Made by a program: the position numbers and the translations under genes. From the NCBI RefSeq assembly GCF_039941015.1, contig NZ_JBDVFI010000041.1: 64,000 bases of DNA, one strand, 5' to 3'. The DNA comes from Sedimentitalea sp039941015 (GTDB taxonomy: Bacteria; Pseudomonadota; Alphaproteobacteria; Rhodobacterales; Rhodobacteraceae). Shown here one piece after another: positions 16,215 through 25,318 of this stretch. The notes beneath the pieces are model-generated. The model made no database searches. It was not told where the DNA came from and saw nothing but the letters and a program-made list of their open reading frames with translations. How positions within the stretch are numbered: the stretch's first letter is position 1; every line of letters begins with the position of its first letter.

Positions 16215-17291
16215 TTAGTATGGGAACGGCCAAAGCCTCAGCTTCTCCTTCGCCAGCCGCCACAATTGTGCCAGCCCGTGTGGTTCGACGATCAGAAAGA
16301 ACACGATCAACGCGCCGACGACGACCAATTGAAGATGCGCAACGATATCGGTTGGCCAGCCGAACATGTCGACGCCCACAACCTTGAGAACAACCGGCAG
16401 CAACACCAGAAAGGCCGCGCCGGCAAAGGAGCCGAATATCGACCCCAGGCCGCCAACAATCACCATGAACAGCACGAGAAACGACTTGTTGATGCCAAAC
16501 ACCTCGCCGACCTCGACCGCGCCAAGGTAGACCGAAAAGAACAGCGCTCCGGAGATGCCGATAAAGAAGGAACTGACCGCAAACGCCGTCATCTTGGCCT
16601 TCAGCGGGTTCACCCCGATGATCTCGGCCGCGATGTCCATGTCGCGGATCGCCATCCATGTGCGACCCATCGTACCACGCGTCAGGTTCCGCGCAATCAG
16701 GGCGCTGAACGTGACAAAGATCAGACAGAACATATAGGTGGCCCAGGCCGGCGCGCTCGCACCGGTAATCAGCACGCCGAAAACTTCGCGCTCGGGTGCA
16801 CTGATCTGACCAGAGGCAGAATAGTTGTAGAACCAGGGCACCCGGTTGAACAGCCAGACAAGAAAGAACTGCGCCGCCAGCGTCGCGACAGCTAGGTAGA
16901 ACCCCTTGATCCGCAAACTTGGCAGCCCGAACAAGACCCCGACACCCGCAGTTACGACACCTGCCAAAGTCACATGCACGAACATGCTGACATCCGGGAA
17001 CGAGGTCATCAGCTTATAGCAGGCATAGGCGCCCACCGCCATGAACCCACCGGTACCCAGACTGACTTGCCCGCAATATCCGGTCAGGATGTTCAACCCA
17101 ATCGCCGCGATTGCATAGATCAGGAACGGCAACAGAATTGCGTTGGCCCAGTAATCGTTGATGATGAAAGGCACCACCAGAAAGGCAATGACAAGCACCG
17201 CATAGTATCGGTACCGATCGAACCGGATCGGAAAAGTCTGGTTGTCAGAGGCATACGAGGTATGGAAATCCCCGGCTTCACGATAGAACAT
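16215..17291 (-). CDS. livM: Branched-chain-type ABC transporter permease LivM
   Basis: Inner-membrane permease of the HAAT family, 358 residues, with about ten hydrophobic segments. Typical LivM motifs: GYCGQVSLGTGGFMAVGAYA, FGLPSLRIKGFYLAVATLAAQ, and an EAA-type loop around RDMDIAAEIIGVNPLKAKM that contacts the ATPases. A hydrophilic N-terminal extension of ~25 residues precedes the first membrane segment. It is separated from the small membrane protein gene by 2 bases, hence in one operon. Confidence 0.95.
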   Translation of the reverse strand: MFYREAGDFHTSYASDNQTFPIRFDRYRYYAVLVIAFLVVPFIINDYWANAILLPFLIYAIAAIGLNILTGYCGQVSLGTGGFMAVGAYACYKLMTSFPDVSMFVHVTLAGVVTAGVGVLFGLPSLRIKGFYLAVATLAAQFFLVWLFNRVPWFYNYSASGQISAPEREVFGVLITGASAPAWATYMFCLIFVTFSALIARNLTRGTMGRTWMAIRDMDIAAEIIGVNPLKAKMTAFAVSSFFIGISGALFFSVYLGAVEVGEVFGINKSFLVLFMVIVGGLGSIFGSFAGAAFLVLLPVVLKVVGVDMFGWPTDIVAHLQLVVVGALIVFFLIVEPHGLAQLWRLAKEKLRLWPFPY

Positions 17292-17293
17292 GC

Positions 17294-17551
17294 TCAGCTT
17301 GCCCCCTTGGCATGTGCGCGGTTGCGCGTTTCGGCATCAAGCTGGTTGGACTTGCGCGCATAACCGCTCGCCTCCGCAGCACGCACCAGTTTCATGTAGG
17401 CCAGAATGCCCCCGACGAAACCAGCAAAGGCCAGCAGCGCCGCAATTACGATTTGCTTGTCACTCAGCCCGTCGGCGGTCAGGGCGAGATAGCCAAAGGC
17501 CCAAAACCCCGACCAGGCGATCACGTTAAGGATGGCAACGAACTTGGTCAT
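17294..17551 (-). CDS. Small two-helix membrane protein inside the liv-type operon
   Basis: An 85-residue protein lying exactly between livH and livM (2-base gaps on both sides), so it is certainly co-translated with them. It has two hydrophobic segments (residues ~5-26 and ~33-52) and a charged C-terminal tail (KLVRAAEASGYARKSNQLDAETRNRAHAKG) likely in the cytoplasm. I recognise no named family. Its position suggests a subunit or assembly factor of this transporter, which would be unusual because HAAT importers are normally described with five components. ATG 17551 is the only sensible start. Confidence 0.8.
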   Translation of the reverse strand: MTKFVAILNVIAWSGFWAFGYLALTADGLSDKQIVIAALLAFAGFVGGILAYMKLVRAAEASGYARKSNQLDAETRNRAHAKGAS

Positions 17552-17553
17552 GG

Positions 17554-18540
17554 CTACACCCTCTCGATGATCTTTTCGCCAAACAGGCCCTGCGGACGGA
17601 ACAGCAGGAACAGCAGCGCCAAGACATAAGCAAACCAGTTCTCGGTGGCACCACCCACCATTGGGCCGATCGCGAATTCAAACATCTTTTCGCCAACGCC
17701 AATGATCAATCCGCCGACAATCGCGCCGGGGATCGACGTAAAGCCACCCAGCATCAGGACCGGCAACGCCTTGAGCGCAATCAGCGACAGGCTGAACTGC
17801 ACGCCCGATTTGGTGCCCCACATGATACCAGCAACCAGCGCCACGATTCCGGCCAGCGACCAGACCAGTACCCAGATGAAATTCAGCGAAATCCCAACCG
17901 ACAATGCAGCCTGATGGTCATCCGCAACGGCCCGCAAGGCGCGTCCCTGCTTGGTATACTGGCTGAAAAGCATCAACGCGATCACCAGCAGCGCCGCGAT
18001 AATACTGGCCACGATGTCAAGATTGTCGATAAAGAACCCATAACCAAAGATTTCGTAAGTCACCGTATCGATCGTCTCGTTGATCCCCTGCGGCAGCCCG
18101 ACATCAAGTTTCTTGATCTCTGAACCCCACATCAGATCGCTCAGACCTTCAAGGAAATAGGCCAGCCCGATGGTCGCCATGAACAGGATGATCGGTTCCT
18201 GGTTGACCAGATGCCCCATGACGAACTTCTGCACAGCCATCGCCAAAAGAACCATGACCCCGACCGTCAGGATGATCGCGAACAGCGCCGGGACATGCCA
18301 ACCGAAATGGTGGATATCCGTGCCGAATATCGCGTTGATCAGATGCGAGAACGGCACCTGCCCTTCCATGATCCCAACCAGCGTCATTGCTGCAAACAGC
18401 GCCATGACACCCTGCGCGAAATTAAAAATCCCGGACGCCTTGAAGATCAGCACAAAGCCCAGCGCCACCAGCGCATAGAGTACCCCGGCCATCAGACCGT
18501 TCAGAAAGACCTCCATCGCGAAAACCAACTGCTCAGGCAT
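17554..18540 (-). CDS. livH: Branched-chain-type ABC transporter permease LivH
   Basis: The second permease of the importer, 328 residues, with LivH hallmarks: NGLMAGVLYALVALGFVLIFKASGIFNFAQG at the N terminus, the EAA loop around RALRAVADDHQAALSVGISLN, and GGFTSIPGAIVGGLIIGVGE near the C terminus. ATG 18540 (MPEQLVF) is chosen because GGGGAG lies 8 bases upstream; a GTG three codons earlier would overlap that site. livG ends 32 bases before it. Confidence 0.95.
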   Translation of the reverse strand: MPEQLVFAMEVFLNGLMAGVLYALVALGFVLIFKASGIFNFAQGVMALFAAMTLVGIMEGQVPFSHLINAIFGTDIHHFGWHVPALFAIILTVGVMVLLAMAVQKFVMGHLVNQEPIILFMATIGLAYFLEGLSDLMWGSEIKKLDVGLPQGINETIDTVTYEIFGYGFFIDNLDIVASIIAALLVIALMLFSQYTKQGRALRAVADDHQAALSVGISLNFIWVLVWSLAGIVALVAGIMWGTKSGVQFSLSLIALKALPVLMLGGFTSIPGAIVGGLIIGVGEKMFEFAIGPMVGGATENWFAYVLALLFLLFRPQGLFGEKIIERV

Positions 18541-18572
18541 GCGCCACACTCCCCATCATCACTCGTGCCGGC

Positions 18573-19391
18573 TCAGTCATGGCTCACTCCCAGATAGGCA
18601 TCGATCACATCCTGATTGCTGCGCACCTCATCCGGTGTGCCATCGCCGATCTTTTTGCCGTAATCCATCACCACGACCCGGTCGCTCAGGTCCATGACCA
18701 CGCCCATGTCGTGTTCAATCAACGCGATGGTGGTGCCGAATTCGTCGTTCACATCCAGGATAAAGCGGCTCATGTCCTCTTTCTCCTCGACATTCATCCC
18801 CGCCATCGGCTCGTCCAGCAACAACAGGGTCGGCTCCGCCGCCAACGCCCGCGCCAACTCAACCCGCTTCTTTAGGCCATAAGGCAGACGTGACACCGGG
18901 GTCTTGCGAATATGCTGGATCTCCAGAAAATCGATGACCTTCTCCGCAATGTCACGGTTCGCGGTTTCCTCAGTCTCGGCCTTGCCCTTCCACAGCGCCT
19001 GCGACAGCAACCCACTCTTCATCTGTGTCAGCCGGCCGGTCATCACGTTGTCCAGAACGCTCATGCCCTCAAACAAGGCAATGTTCTGGAACGTCCGCGC
19101 GATGCCCTGGCGCGCCACTTCGTAGGGTCGCATCTGCGGGCGGCGCGATCCCTTGTACCAGACCTCGCCTTCCTGTGGCACGTAGAACCCGGAAATCACG
19201 TTCAGCATCGACGACTTACCGGCCCCGTTCGGGCCAATGATCGCCCGGATCTCACCCTCGCGAATGTCGAAACTGATGTCGGTGATCGCCTTCACCCCGC
19301 CAAACCGCAGGGTGATGTTCTTCATCTCCATGACAACGCCGCCAATCTTGCGGCCATCCTCGGTCACATATCCTTCGGATGCATCAAGCAT
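18573..19391 (-). CDS. livG: Branched-chain-type ABC transporter ATPase LivG
   Basis: The second ATPase of the importer, 272 residues. Walker A is GPNGAGKSS, the Q-loop region ARTFQNIALFEGMSVLDNV is typical of LivG, the signature is replaced by LPYGLKKRVELARAL (the LivG form of LSYGxQRR), and Walker B is TLLLLDEPMAG followed by the His switch ALIEHDMGVVMDL. An N-terminal extension (~20 residues, MLDASEGYVTEDGRKIGG) precedes the nucleotide-binding fold. It lies 90 bases downstream of the long-chain-type ligase gene, same strand. Confidence 0.95.
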   Translation of the reverse strand: MLDASEGYVTEDGRKIGGVVMEMKNITLRFGGVKAITDISFDIREGEIRAIIGPNGAGKSSMLNVISGFYVPQEGEVWYKGSRRPQMRPYEVARQGIARTFQNIALFEGMSVLDNVMTGRLTQMKSGLLSQALWKGKAETEETANRDIAEKVIDFLEIQHIRKTPVSRLPYGLKKRVELARALAAEPTLLLLDEPMAGMNVEEKEDMSRFILDVNDEFGTTIALIEHDMGVVMDLSDRVVVMDYGKKIGDGTPDEVRSNQDVIDAYLGVSHD

Positions 19392-19481
19392 CGCGGCGTC
19401 CTTTCATGTTCGAGCAGTCCGTACCTTCATGGGACGGTGGGCGGGGCGATGACCGCAGGTCGAGCGTCGTCCGGCCGACCC

Positions 19482-21455
19482 TCATTCCGCGGCAACCTTC
19501 TGCGGGACAACTGGCAAAACCTTAGCATCACGAACTTCAAGCGTCGCCTTGATCGAACCCTTTCGCCCGTCTTCATAGGTCACTTCGGTCACCGTGCTCA
19601 CCTTGGGCGAGCCATCATACAGTGCCTTGACGATGTCATCGTATTTGTCTTCGACAATCCGTCGCCGAACTTTGCGGGTGCGGGTCAATTCGCCATCATC
19701 CGCATCCAGTTCTTTGTGCAGCACCACGAAACGATGCACCTGACAGCCCGACAACATCGGGTCTTCTGCAACCGACCGGTTGACCTCTTCGACGTGGCTC
19801 TGGATCGTATCCATCACCTGCGGGTGCCCGGCCAGTTCCTGATAGGACGCATAGGCGACATTGTTCCGTTCAGCCCAGTTGCCCACAGCCGACAGGTCAA
19901 TGTTGATAAACGCCGTGCACTGGTCGCGGCCATTTCCAAAGACCACAGCCTCCAGCACGTTGGGATAGAATTTCAGCTTGTTTTCAACGTATTTCGGCGC
20001 AAACAGGCTGCCATCCGCCATCTTGCCCACATCCTTGGCGCGATCGATGATCCGCAGATGCCCGGTCTCTTCCTCAATGAACCCGGCATCGCCCGTCGCC
20101 ACCCAGCCTTCGGCATCCTTGGTATCCGCAGTGCTCTCAGCGTTCTTGTAGTACTCGACGAACACGCCCGGACTGCGATAGAAAACCTCGCCGCTGTCCG
20201 CGATCTTCAGCTCCACGCCGGGGCTTGGCACACCCACCGTGTCCGACCGCACCTCACCGTCCGGCTGCGCCGTGATGAACACAGTGGCTTCGGTTTGCCC
20301 GTAAAGCTGTTTCAGATTGATCCCAAGCGAGCGGTAAAAATCGAAAATCTCCGGTCCGATTGCCTCGCCCGCCGTATAACCAACGCGCACCCGCGAAAAA
20401 CCCAGCGTGTTCTTCAGCGGACCATAAACCAGCTTGTCCCCGATCTGGTACTTCAGCCGATCGACAAAGCTCACCGGTTTGCCATCCAGAATATCGGGTC
20501 CGACTTTGCGCGCGTGGGCCATATAGGTGTCAAACATCCGCTTTTTCAGCGGGCTGGCATCCTCCATCCGGATCATCACGTTCGTCAGCTGCGTTTCAAA
20601 CACGCGCGGCGGCGCAAAGTAATAGGTCGGCCCGATCTCGCGCAGATCGGTCATCATGGTTTCCGGACTCTCCGGGCAATTGACGCAAAAGCCGCGCCAA
20701 TACGCTTGTCCGATGGAAAAGATGAAATCGCCCACCCAAGCCATCGGCAGATAGGCCAGGATCTCGTCGCTCTGGCGCAGATCATCGAAATCAGAGGAGT
20801 TCTTCGCGCTTTCGATCACATTGCGGTTGGACAACACGACGCCCTTGGGTTTGCCCGTGGTGCCCGACGTGTAGAGCATGACGCAGGTGCTGTCGTAGTC
20901 GAGCTTGTCCTGCCGAGCTTTCAGTTCTGCGCTGAACTCATCGGACGCAGCACGGCCCTGATTCTGCACGTGGCTGTATTGGTGCAGATGTGAATGATCA
21001 TATTTGCGCAATCCGCGTGGATCGAGATAGATCAGATGTTCGAACTGGTGCAGTTGATCCTGCACTTCGATCACCTTGTCGACCTGTTCCTGATCGCCCG
21101 CGATCACGAACCGCGCACCGCAATGACCCAGAACATAGGCCATCTCTTCCGAATTGGCATCTTGGTACAGTGGCACCGGAACGGCGCCAACCATCTGCGC
21201 GGCAACCATCGACCAATAAAGATACGGTCGGTTGCGCCCGATAATTGCGATGAAGTCGCCTTCGTTCACGCCGAGATTGATCAATCCCAGCGCAAGCGCT
21301 TCAATCTCGTTTGCGGTTTCTTTCCAGGTCCAGCTTTGCCAGATCCCGAATTCCTTCTCCCGATAGGCGGAAGACGAACCGAATTCGTTTACATTGCGAT
21401 GAAGCAACGCCGGTACGGATTGCAATCCACCGGCGCCTGTCAGCGGCTGAGCCAA
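19482..21455 (-). CDS. Long-chain-type acyl-CoA synthetase (AMP-forming)
   Basis: An adenylate-forming ligase (ATP + acid + CoA to acyl-CoA + AMP + PPi), 657 residues, of the long-chain/bubblegum-like type. The P-loop is YTSGTTGKPKG, the A5 motif LYGQTEA, the A7/A8 region GWVATGDAGF and LRIIDRAKDVGKMADGS. The start is TTG 21455: GGGAGG stands 8 bases before it and the sequence before it (another 86 residues in frame) overlaps the promoter of the divergent isomerase gene and looks non-coding. It is the first gene of the leftward liv-type locus, so CoA activation and transport are probably co-expressed. The chain length or aromatic nature of the acid cannot be told. Confidence 0.9.
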   Translation of the reverse strand: MAQPLTGAGGLQSVPALLHRNVNEFGSSSAYREKEFGIWQSWTWKETANEIEALALGLINLGVNEGDFIAIIGRNRPYLYWSMVAAQMVGAVPVPLYQDANSEEMAYVLGHCGARFVIAGDQEQVDKVIEVQDQLHQFEHLIYLDPRGLRKYDHSHLHQYSHVQNQGRAASDEFSAELKARQDKLDYDSTCVMLYTSGTTGKPKGVVLSNRNVIESAKNSSDFDDLRQSDEILAYLPMAWVGDFIFSIGQAYWRGFCVNCPESPETMMTDLREIGPTYYFAPPRVFETQLTNVMIRMEDASPLKKRMFDTYMAHARKVGPDILDGKPVSFVDRLKYQIGDKLVYGPLKNTLGFSRVRVGYTAGEAIGPEIFDFYRSLGINLKQLYGQTEATVFITAQPDGEVRSDTVGVPSPGVELKIADSGEVFYRSPGVFVEYYKNAESTADTKDAEGWVATGDAGFIEEETGHLRIIDRAKDVGKMADGSLFAPKYVENKLKFYPNVLEAVVFGNGRDQCTAFINIDLSAVGNWAERNNVAYASYQELAGHPQVMDTIQSHVEEVNRSVAEDPMLSGCQVHRFVVLHKELDADDGELTRTRKVRRRIVEDKYDDIVKALYDGSPKVSTVTEVTYEDGRKGSIKATLEVRDAKVLPVVPQKVAAE

Positions 21456-21667
21456 GTCTGTTTCCTCCCACAACCGGCCTGTTAACCGGTCTTCGATCGT
21501 ATTGTCTGCGACCTTACTGACTACACAACCCGGCGCGACACTCGTCGTCAACTTTTTCCTGAAGATTGCCCAATCCTTACGAATTGTAACACCGACCCAC
21601 TCTGCCTTGACAAAGCCCGTCATGCGCCGGGAACTGAGGGTGGGAATTTGCTCAAGGGACGCCAACG

Positions 21668-22267
21668 ATGACAAAACCTGTCGTGGACTTCTGGTTCGAA
21701 TTTGCCTCGACATATTCCTATCTCAGCGCCATGCGCCTGCCCGGCGCAGCCGAGGCTGCCGGGGTGTCGATCCGCTGGCGACCGTTCCTTTTGGGCCCGC
21801 TCTTCGCAGCACAAGGATTGCCGGATTCACCGTTCAAGGTTTATCCGACGAAGGGACGTTACATGTGGCGCGACATGCAACGCCGTGCCGACCAGCTTGG
21901 CCTGCCCTTTCGCCGGTTGGAAAAATTTCCTCAAAACGGACTGCATGCAGCGCGCATTGCACAGCTTGCCTTGCAGGAACCCGGCGGCATCGCCTTTTGC
22001 CAGAACGTCTATCTCGCGGAATTTGCCGAAGGTCGCGACATTTCCGATCCCGACGTCCTTGGCGACTGCGCCGCGCGTGCTGGCCTGACTGAGGACATCC
22101 TGACGCGTGCACACATGGCCGATAACAAGCTGGCCCTGCGCCATGCGACGGAAACCGCCAGGGAACAAGGCCTGTTCGGCGCGCCAAGCTTTCTGGTCGG
22201 AACGGAACTGTTCTGGGGCGATGATCGACTGCAAGATGCCTTGGACTGGGCTGTTCGCCATGGTTAA
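21668..22267 (+). CDS. DsbA-fold 2-hydroxychromene-2-carboxylate isomerase / GST-kappa family protein
   Basis: A 199-residue thioredoxin-fold protein of the HCCA isomerase group, glutathione-dependent enzymes best known from naphthalene breakdown. The N-terminal VDFWFEFASTYSYLSAMR holds the Ser/Thr-rich active-site loop replacing CxxC, and GAPSFLVGTELFWGDDRL is the conserved C-terminal motif. The Shine-Dalgarno AGGGACGCCAACG precedes ATG 21668. It is divergent from the acyl-CoA ligase with 212 bases between starts, and is followed immediately by a sensor kinase. Its biological substrate is unknown; a link to aromatic-acid use would fit the neighbouring locus but is inference. Confidence 0.85.
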   Translation: MTKPVVDFWFEFASTYSYLSAMRLPGAAEAAGVSIRWRPFLLGPLFAAQGLPDSPFKVYPTKGRYMWRDMQRRADQLGLPFRRLEKFPQNGLHAARIAQLALQEPGGIAFCQNVYLAEFAEGRDISDPDVLGDCAARAGLTEDILTRAHMADNKLALRHATETAREQGLFGAPSFLVGTELFWGDDRLQDALDWAVRHG

Positions 22268-24202
22268 ATGATCCATCCCATTTGTGAGGAGACCACAGCC
22301 ATCCCCCCTCGTGCCGACCAGACAAAGGCGATGACAACTGTCGGTCTGAACCTGATTGCCCAGGCAATTTCGATTTATGACAGTGATCTGCGGCTTGCGG
22401 TTTGCAACCGTCGGTTCAAGGAAATGTTCGACCTGCCCGATCATCTGGTGCAGGTTGGCGCCCGTTTCGACGACACGATCCGCCATATGGCAACCAAGGG
22501 CGAATACGGCACCGACCATGATATCGAGCGCGCGGTGCAGCAACGCGTCAATCAGGCGCTCGCCTTTGAACCCCATTATGTCGAGCGCGAGCGACCCAAT
22601 GGCCAGACCATTTCGATCGAAGGCTCGCCCCTTCCGGAGGGTGGTTGGGTCACCGTCTATACCGACATTACACGCGCCAAACGCTCCGAAGCGCTGTTGC
22701 GCGCACGCTCCGAAGAGCTGACCGATCAGGTTCTTTCCCATGCCGAAGATTTGGCGGCCACCAACCGCGAACTTGCTGCAACCATTACCGCGCTTGAGGA
22801 AGCCAAGCGCCAGTTGACCGAAATCGAGGCCCGAACACGGCTGACTACTGAAATGATGCCAGCCCATATCGCCCACGTGGATGATAACGGGCGCTACACC
22901 TATTCCAATCGTCGACTGTCCAGCGTCATGCCCGGTCGTCCGCAGGACATTGTCGGCATGCATATCGCCGAGGCACTTGGCGCGTCCGCCTTCGATCGGA
23001 TCGAACCGCATCTGAACGCCGCCTATCAGGGTGAAAGCCCGGTGTTCGAGTTTACCGAGAACCACAGTGCCCGGCGTATTCGCGTGGCCTTTACCCCAGA
23101 CGGCACCGGCGGGGTCTATATCCTGTCAATGGATGTGACCGGCGAAACCCAGGCACGGGTCGCGCTTCAGCAATCGCGACGTCGCGCACTCGCCGCGCAG
23201 ATGACCAGCGGGCTGGCGCATGATTTTTCGAACCTTTTGACCATCATCCTTGGCATGCAATCCAAACTTGCCCGGATGGATCTCGCGCCCGAAGCCAACA
23301 ATCTGGTGACGGCGACCCAATCGGCAGCGCGGCGTGGTGGCCGGTTGCTTAACCGACTTGCCGATATGACCAGCGGCCGCACCTTGCGTCCGCAGGCAAC
23401 CGACATGCACGCGCTGCTCTCTGACCTCAAGCTGCTGGCGACACCTAGCCTGCCGCAGGCCGTTGGTTTCACCGTACTTGATCACATGCCAGACGAGGCG
23501 CTGTTACTTGATCCGGGCATGCTACAGGACGCGCTGTTAAACCTCATCCTGAACGCCCGCGATGCCTGTGGCGCCACCGGCCAGATCACCATCAGCGCCC
23601 ATTGCATCGGCCGAACATGGATCGAGATCACTGCGACCGATACAGGGCCGGGTTTCTCAGCCGACGCGCTCGACAACGCGCTGAATCCGTTTTTCACGAC
23701 CAAGGGCGGCGAAGGCAGCGGGCTGGGGCTGCCGATGGTCTATGACATGACCAAGCTCGCCGGCGGCGACCTGCAACTGGGCAACACAACAACCGGGGCG
23801 AGCGTAACGCTCCGCCTGCCTTATCGTGCGGCGCCCACCACCAGCGGCGGACTGACCCTGCTGGTCGAAGACAGCGAAGACCTGCGCGCCACCTTTCGTG
23901 ACATGCTGATCGACCTTGGCCATGCAGTGATAGAGGCGACGTCGGTAGACGAGGCCACCGCCCTGACCGCTGATATCGACGACATCTCGCTGGTTCTGTC
24001 TGACATCAATCTACGCGATGGCGGGTCGGGACTTGACCTGCTAGACAGGCTGTCCGCCAGCGGCCTGCCCTGTATCCTGATGACGTCGCTACCTCCGGAT
24101 GATCCGCTGCACACCGCCGCCCTCGCCCGCGCGCCAGTCCTGCGCAAGCCCTTTTCCGCCGCCCAACTCGCGGCGTTGATCCAACCCGAGGTCGCCGCAT
24201 GA
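22268..24202 (+). CDS. Hybrid PAS sensor histidine kinase with C-terminal receiver
   Basis: A 644-residue soluble kinase with no membrane segment. Order: PAS-7-type domain (~28-135), coiled coil (~140-190), second PAS (~192-295), HisKA with phospho-acceptor H318 in SGLAHDFSN, HATPase (N box NLILNARDA, G1 DTGPGF, G2 GSGLGLPMVYD) and a receiver with phospho-acceptor Asp in LVLSDINLRDGG. It therefore senses a cytoplasmic or redox/ligand signal. ATG 22268 directly abuts the isomerase stop and lacks its own ribosome site; GAGGAG at 22286 is not followed by a normal start codon, so the true N terminus is uncertain and ATG 22331 (MTTVGLN) is the main alternative. It overlaps the regulator gene by 4 bases. 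Confidence 0.93.
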   Translation: MIHPICEETTAIPPRADQTKAMTTVGLNLIAQAISIYDSDLRLAVCNRRFKEMFDLPDHLVQVGARFDDTIRHMATKGEYGTDHDIERAVQQRVNQALAFEPHYVERERPNGQTISIEGSPLPEGGWVTVYTDITRAKRSEALLRARSEELTDQVLSHAEDLAATNRELAATITALEEAKRQLTEIEARTRLTTEMMPAHIAHVDDNGRYTYSNRRLSSVMPGRPQDIVGMHIAEALGASAFDRIEPHLNAAYQGESPVFEFTENHSARRIRVAFTPDGTGGVYILSMDVTGETQARVALQQSRRRALAAQMTSGLAHDFSNLLTIILGMQSKLARMDLAPEANNLVTATQSAARRGGRLLNRLADMTSGRTLRPQATDMHALLSDLKLLATPSLPQAVGFTVLDHMPDEALLLDPGMLQDALLNLILNARDACGATGQITISAHCIGRTWIEITATDTGPGFSADALDNALNPFFTTKGGEGSGLGLPMVYDMTKLAGGDLQLGNTTTGASVTLRLPYRAAPTTSGGLTLLVEDSEDLRATFRDMLIDLGHAVIEATSVDEATALTADIDDISLVLSDINLRDGGSGLDLLDRLSASGLPCILMTSLPPDDPLHTAALARAPVLRKPFSAAQLAALIQPEVAA

Positions 24203-24900
24203 GTGAACCCTTTGTCACCATTCTCGACGACGAGCCGGAAATCCGGCAGATGCTGGGCGAGGTTCTGAGCGAGGCGGGTTTCCGCACCCAGAGCTTTGCC
24301 CGAGCCCGCGAATTTGAGGCGGCGCTAAAGCACGTCACACCGGATGTCTGCCTTGTCGATCTGTCTTTGCCCGACACCGATGGCCTAGCGCTGGTGCATC
24401 GTCTAGCGCTGGAGCAGGGTGCGTCGGTCATCATCATTTCGGGTCGGGCGCAGGTACAGGACCGGGTGGCGGGGCTCGAACTTGGTGCCGACGATTATAT
24501 CACCAAACCTTTTGATCCGACCGAAGTGGTGGCGCGCATTCGTGCCCGTCTGCGCAGCAATCGTGCGACGCCAAAATCAGGCAATACCGCGCGCTTTAAC
24601 GGCTGGACCGCGCATTTTGAACGTTACACGCTAGAAAACGCAGACGGCGAGGAGACGCCCTTTTCCCATGCCGAAGCCGAGGTTCTGCGCCTGTTTCTAG
24701 ACAGCCCCAAACGCCTCATCAGCCGTGCACAGATGCAGGAAAGCCTTGGCGGCGCTGCCGGAGAAAGCTTTGACCGCGCGATGGATGTGCGTATTTCGCG
24801 ACTGCGCACGAAACTGGGCGAAGACCCCAAGAATCCGCGGCTGATCAAGACCATTTACGGTGCCGGGTACATCTTTCTTGGCGATGTCGCCTGGAGCTGA
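24199..24900 (+). CDS. OmpR/PhoB-family response regulator
   Basis: A 233-residue regulator paired with the preceding kinase through an ATGA overlap. The receiver has the acidic pair at 10-11, phospho-acceptor D54 (CLVDLSLPDTDG) and K103 (YITKPF). The C-terminal winged helix (~135-230) ends with KTIYGAGYIFLGD, the typical OmpR-type wing. The recognition helix region is SFDRAMDVRISRLRTKLG. Targets are not evident; autoregulation of the isomerase-kinase-regulator operon or control of the divergent ligase/transporter locus is possible. Confidence 0.95.
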   Translation: MSEPFVTILDDEPEIRQMLGEVLSEAGFRTQSFARAREFEAALKHVTPDVCLVDLSLPDTDGLALVHRLALEQGASVIIISGRAQVQDRVAGLELGADDYITKPFDPTEVVARIRARLRSNRATPKSGNTARFNGWTAHFERYTLENADGEETPFSHAEAEVLRLFLDSPKRLISRAQMQESLGGAAGESFDRAMDVRISRLRTKLGEDPKNPRLIKTIYGAGYIFLGDVAWS

Positions 24901-24955
24901 CCGACAGGCTGTTTTCTCCCTTGCCCGGCGTGATTTCGCGCCCTAAGATTCGGTC

Positions 24956-25183
24956 ATGGCCATCTGTCTGCTCTATCGCCAAACACCCTGCCGCGCCCCT
25001 CGGTTTTATCGCGTTGAAATCGCGATGAACCTGTTTGGCGAGGTTTCTGTGCTGCGTGAATGGGGTGTGGCACGTGGGCGCGGACACGGTGTGATCAACG
25101 TTTACGGCAACCTGCGCGATGCGTCGATTGCGGCAGATCAGCATCGCAACCGCGCGATCGGCCGTGGTTACGCCAGAGCCTGA
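24956..25183 (+). CDS. Small WGR-domain protein
   Basis: A 75-residue protein consisting only of a WGR-like domain: FYRVEIAMNLFGEVSVLREWG followed by RGHGVINVYGNLRDA, an Ala-rich helix and the final RGYARA. The name-giving Trp-Gly-Arg is WGV here. WGR domains occur in PARPs and in bacterial ligase- or MolR-type proteins and are thought to bind nucleic acid ends. Stand-alone forms are common in alphaproteobacteria without known function. It is on the same strand 55 bases after the regulator, with no strong ribosome site. Confidence 0.75.
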   Translation: MAICLLYRQTPCRAPRFYRVEIAMNLFGEVSVLREWGVARGRGHGVINVYGNLRDASIAADQHRNRAIGRGYARA

Positions 25184-25318
25184 TCCCGGGATTTCAACAG
25201 TAATCTGATAGCGCCGAACCCACAGATTCCCAATGCGAATTGCGCAGTTATTTGCCTGTATACTTCGTGCCCGCCATCGATCTGCAGTCACTGTTCGGTC
25301 ATTTGAGGCGTGCAAATT

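Noticed and set aside
18912..20993. 693-codon plus-strand frame opposite livG and the acyl-CoA ligase
   Set aside because: It spans the antisense of two real genes with motifs on the minus strand; no start signal and no recognisable domain.
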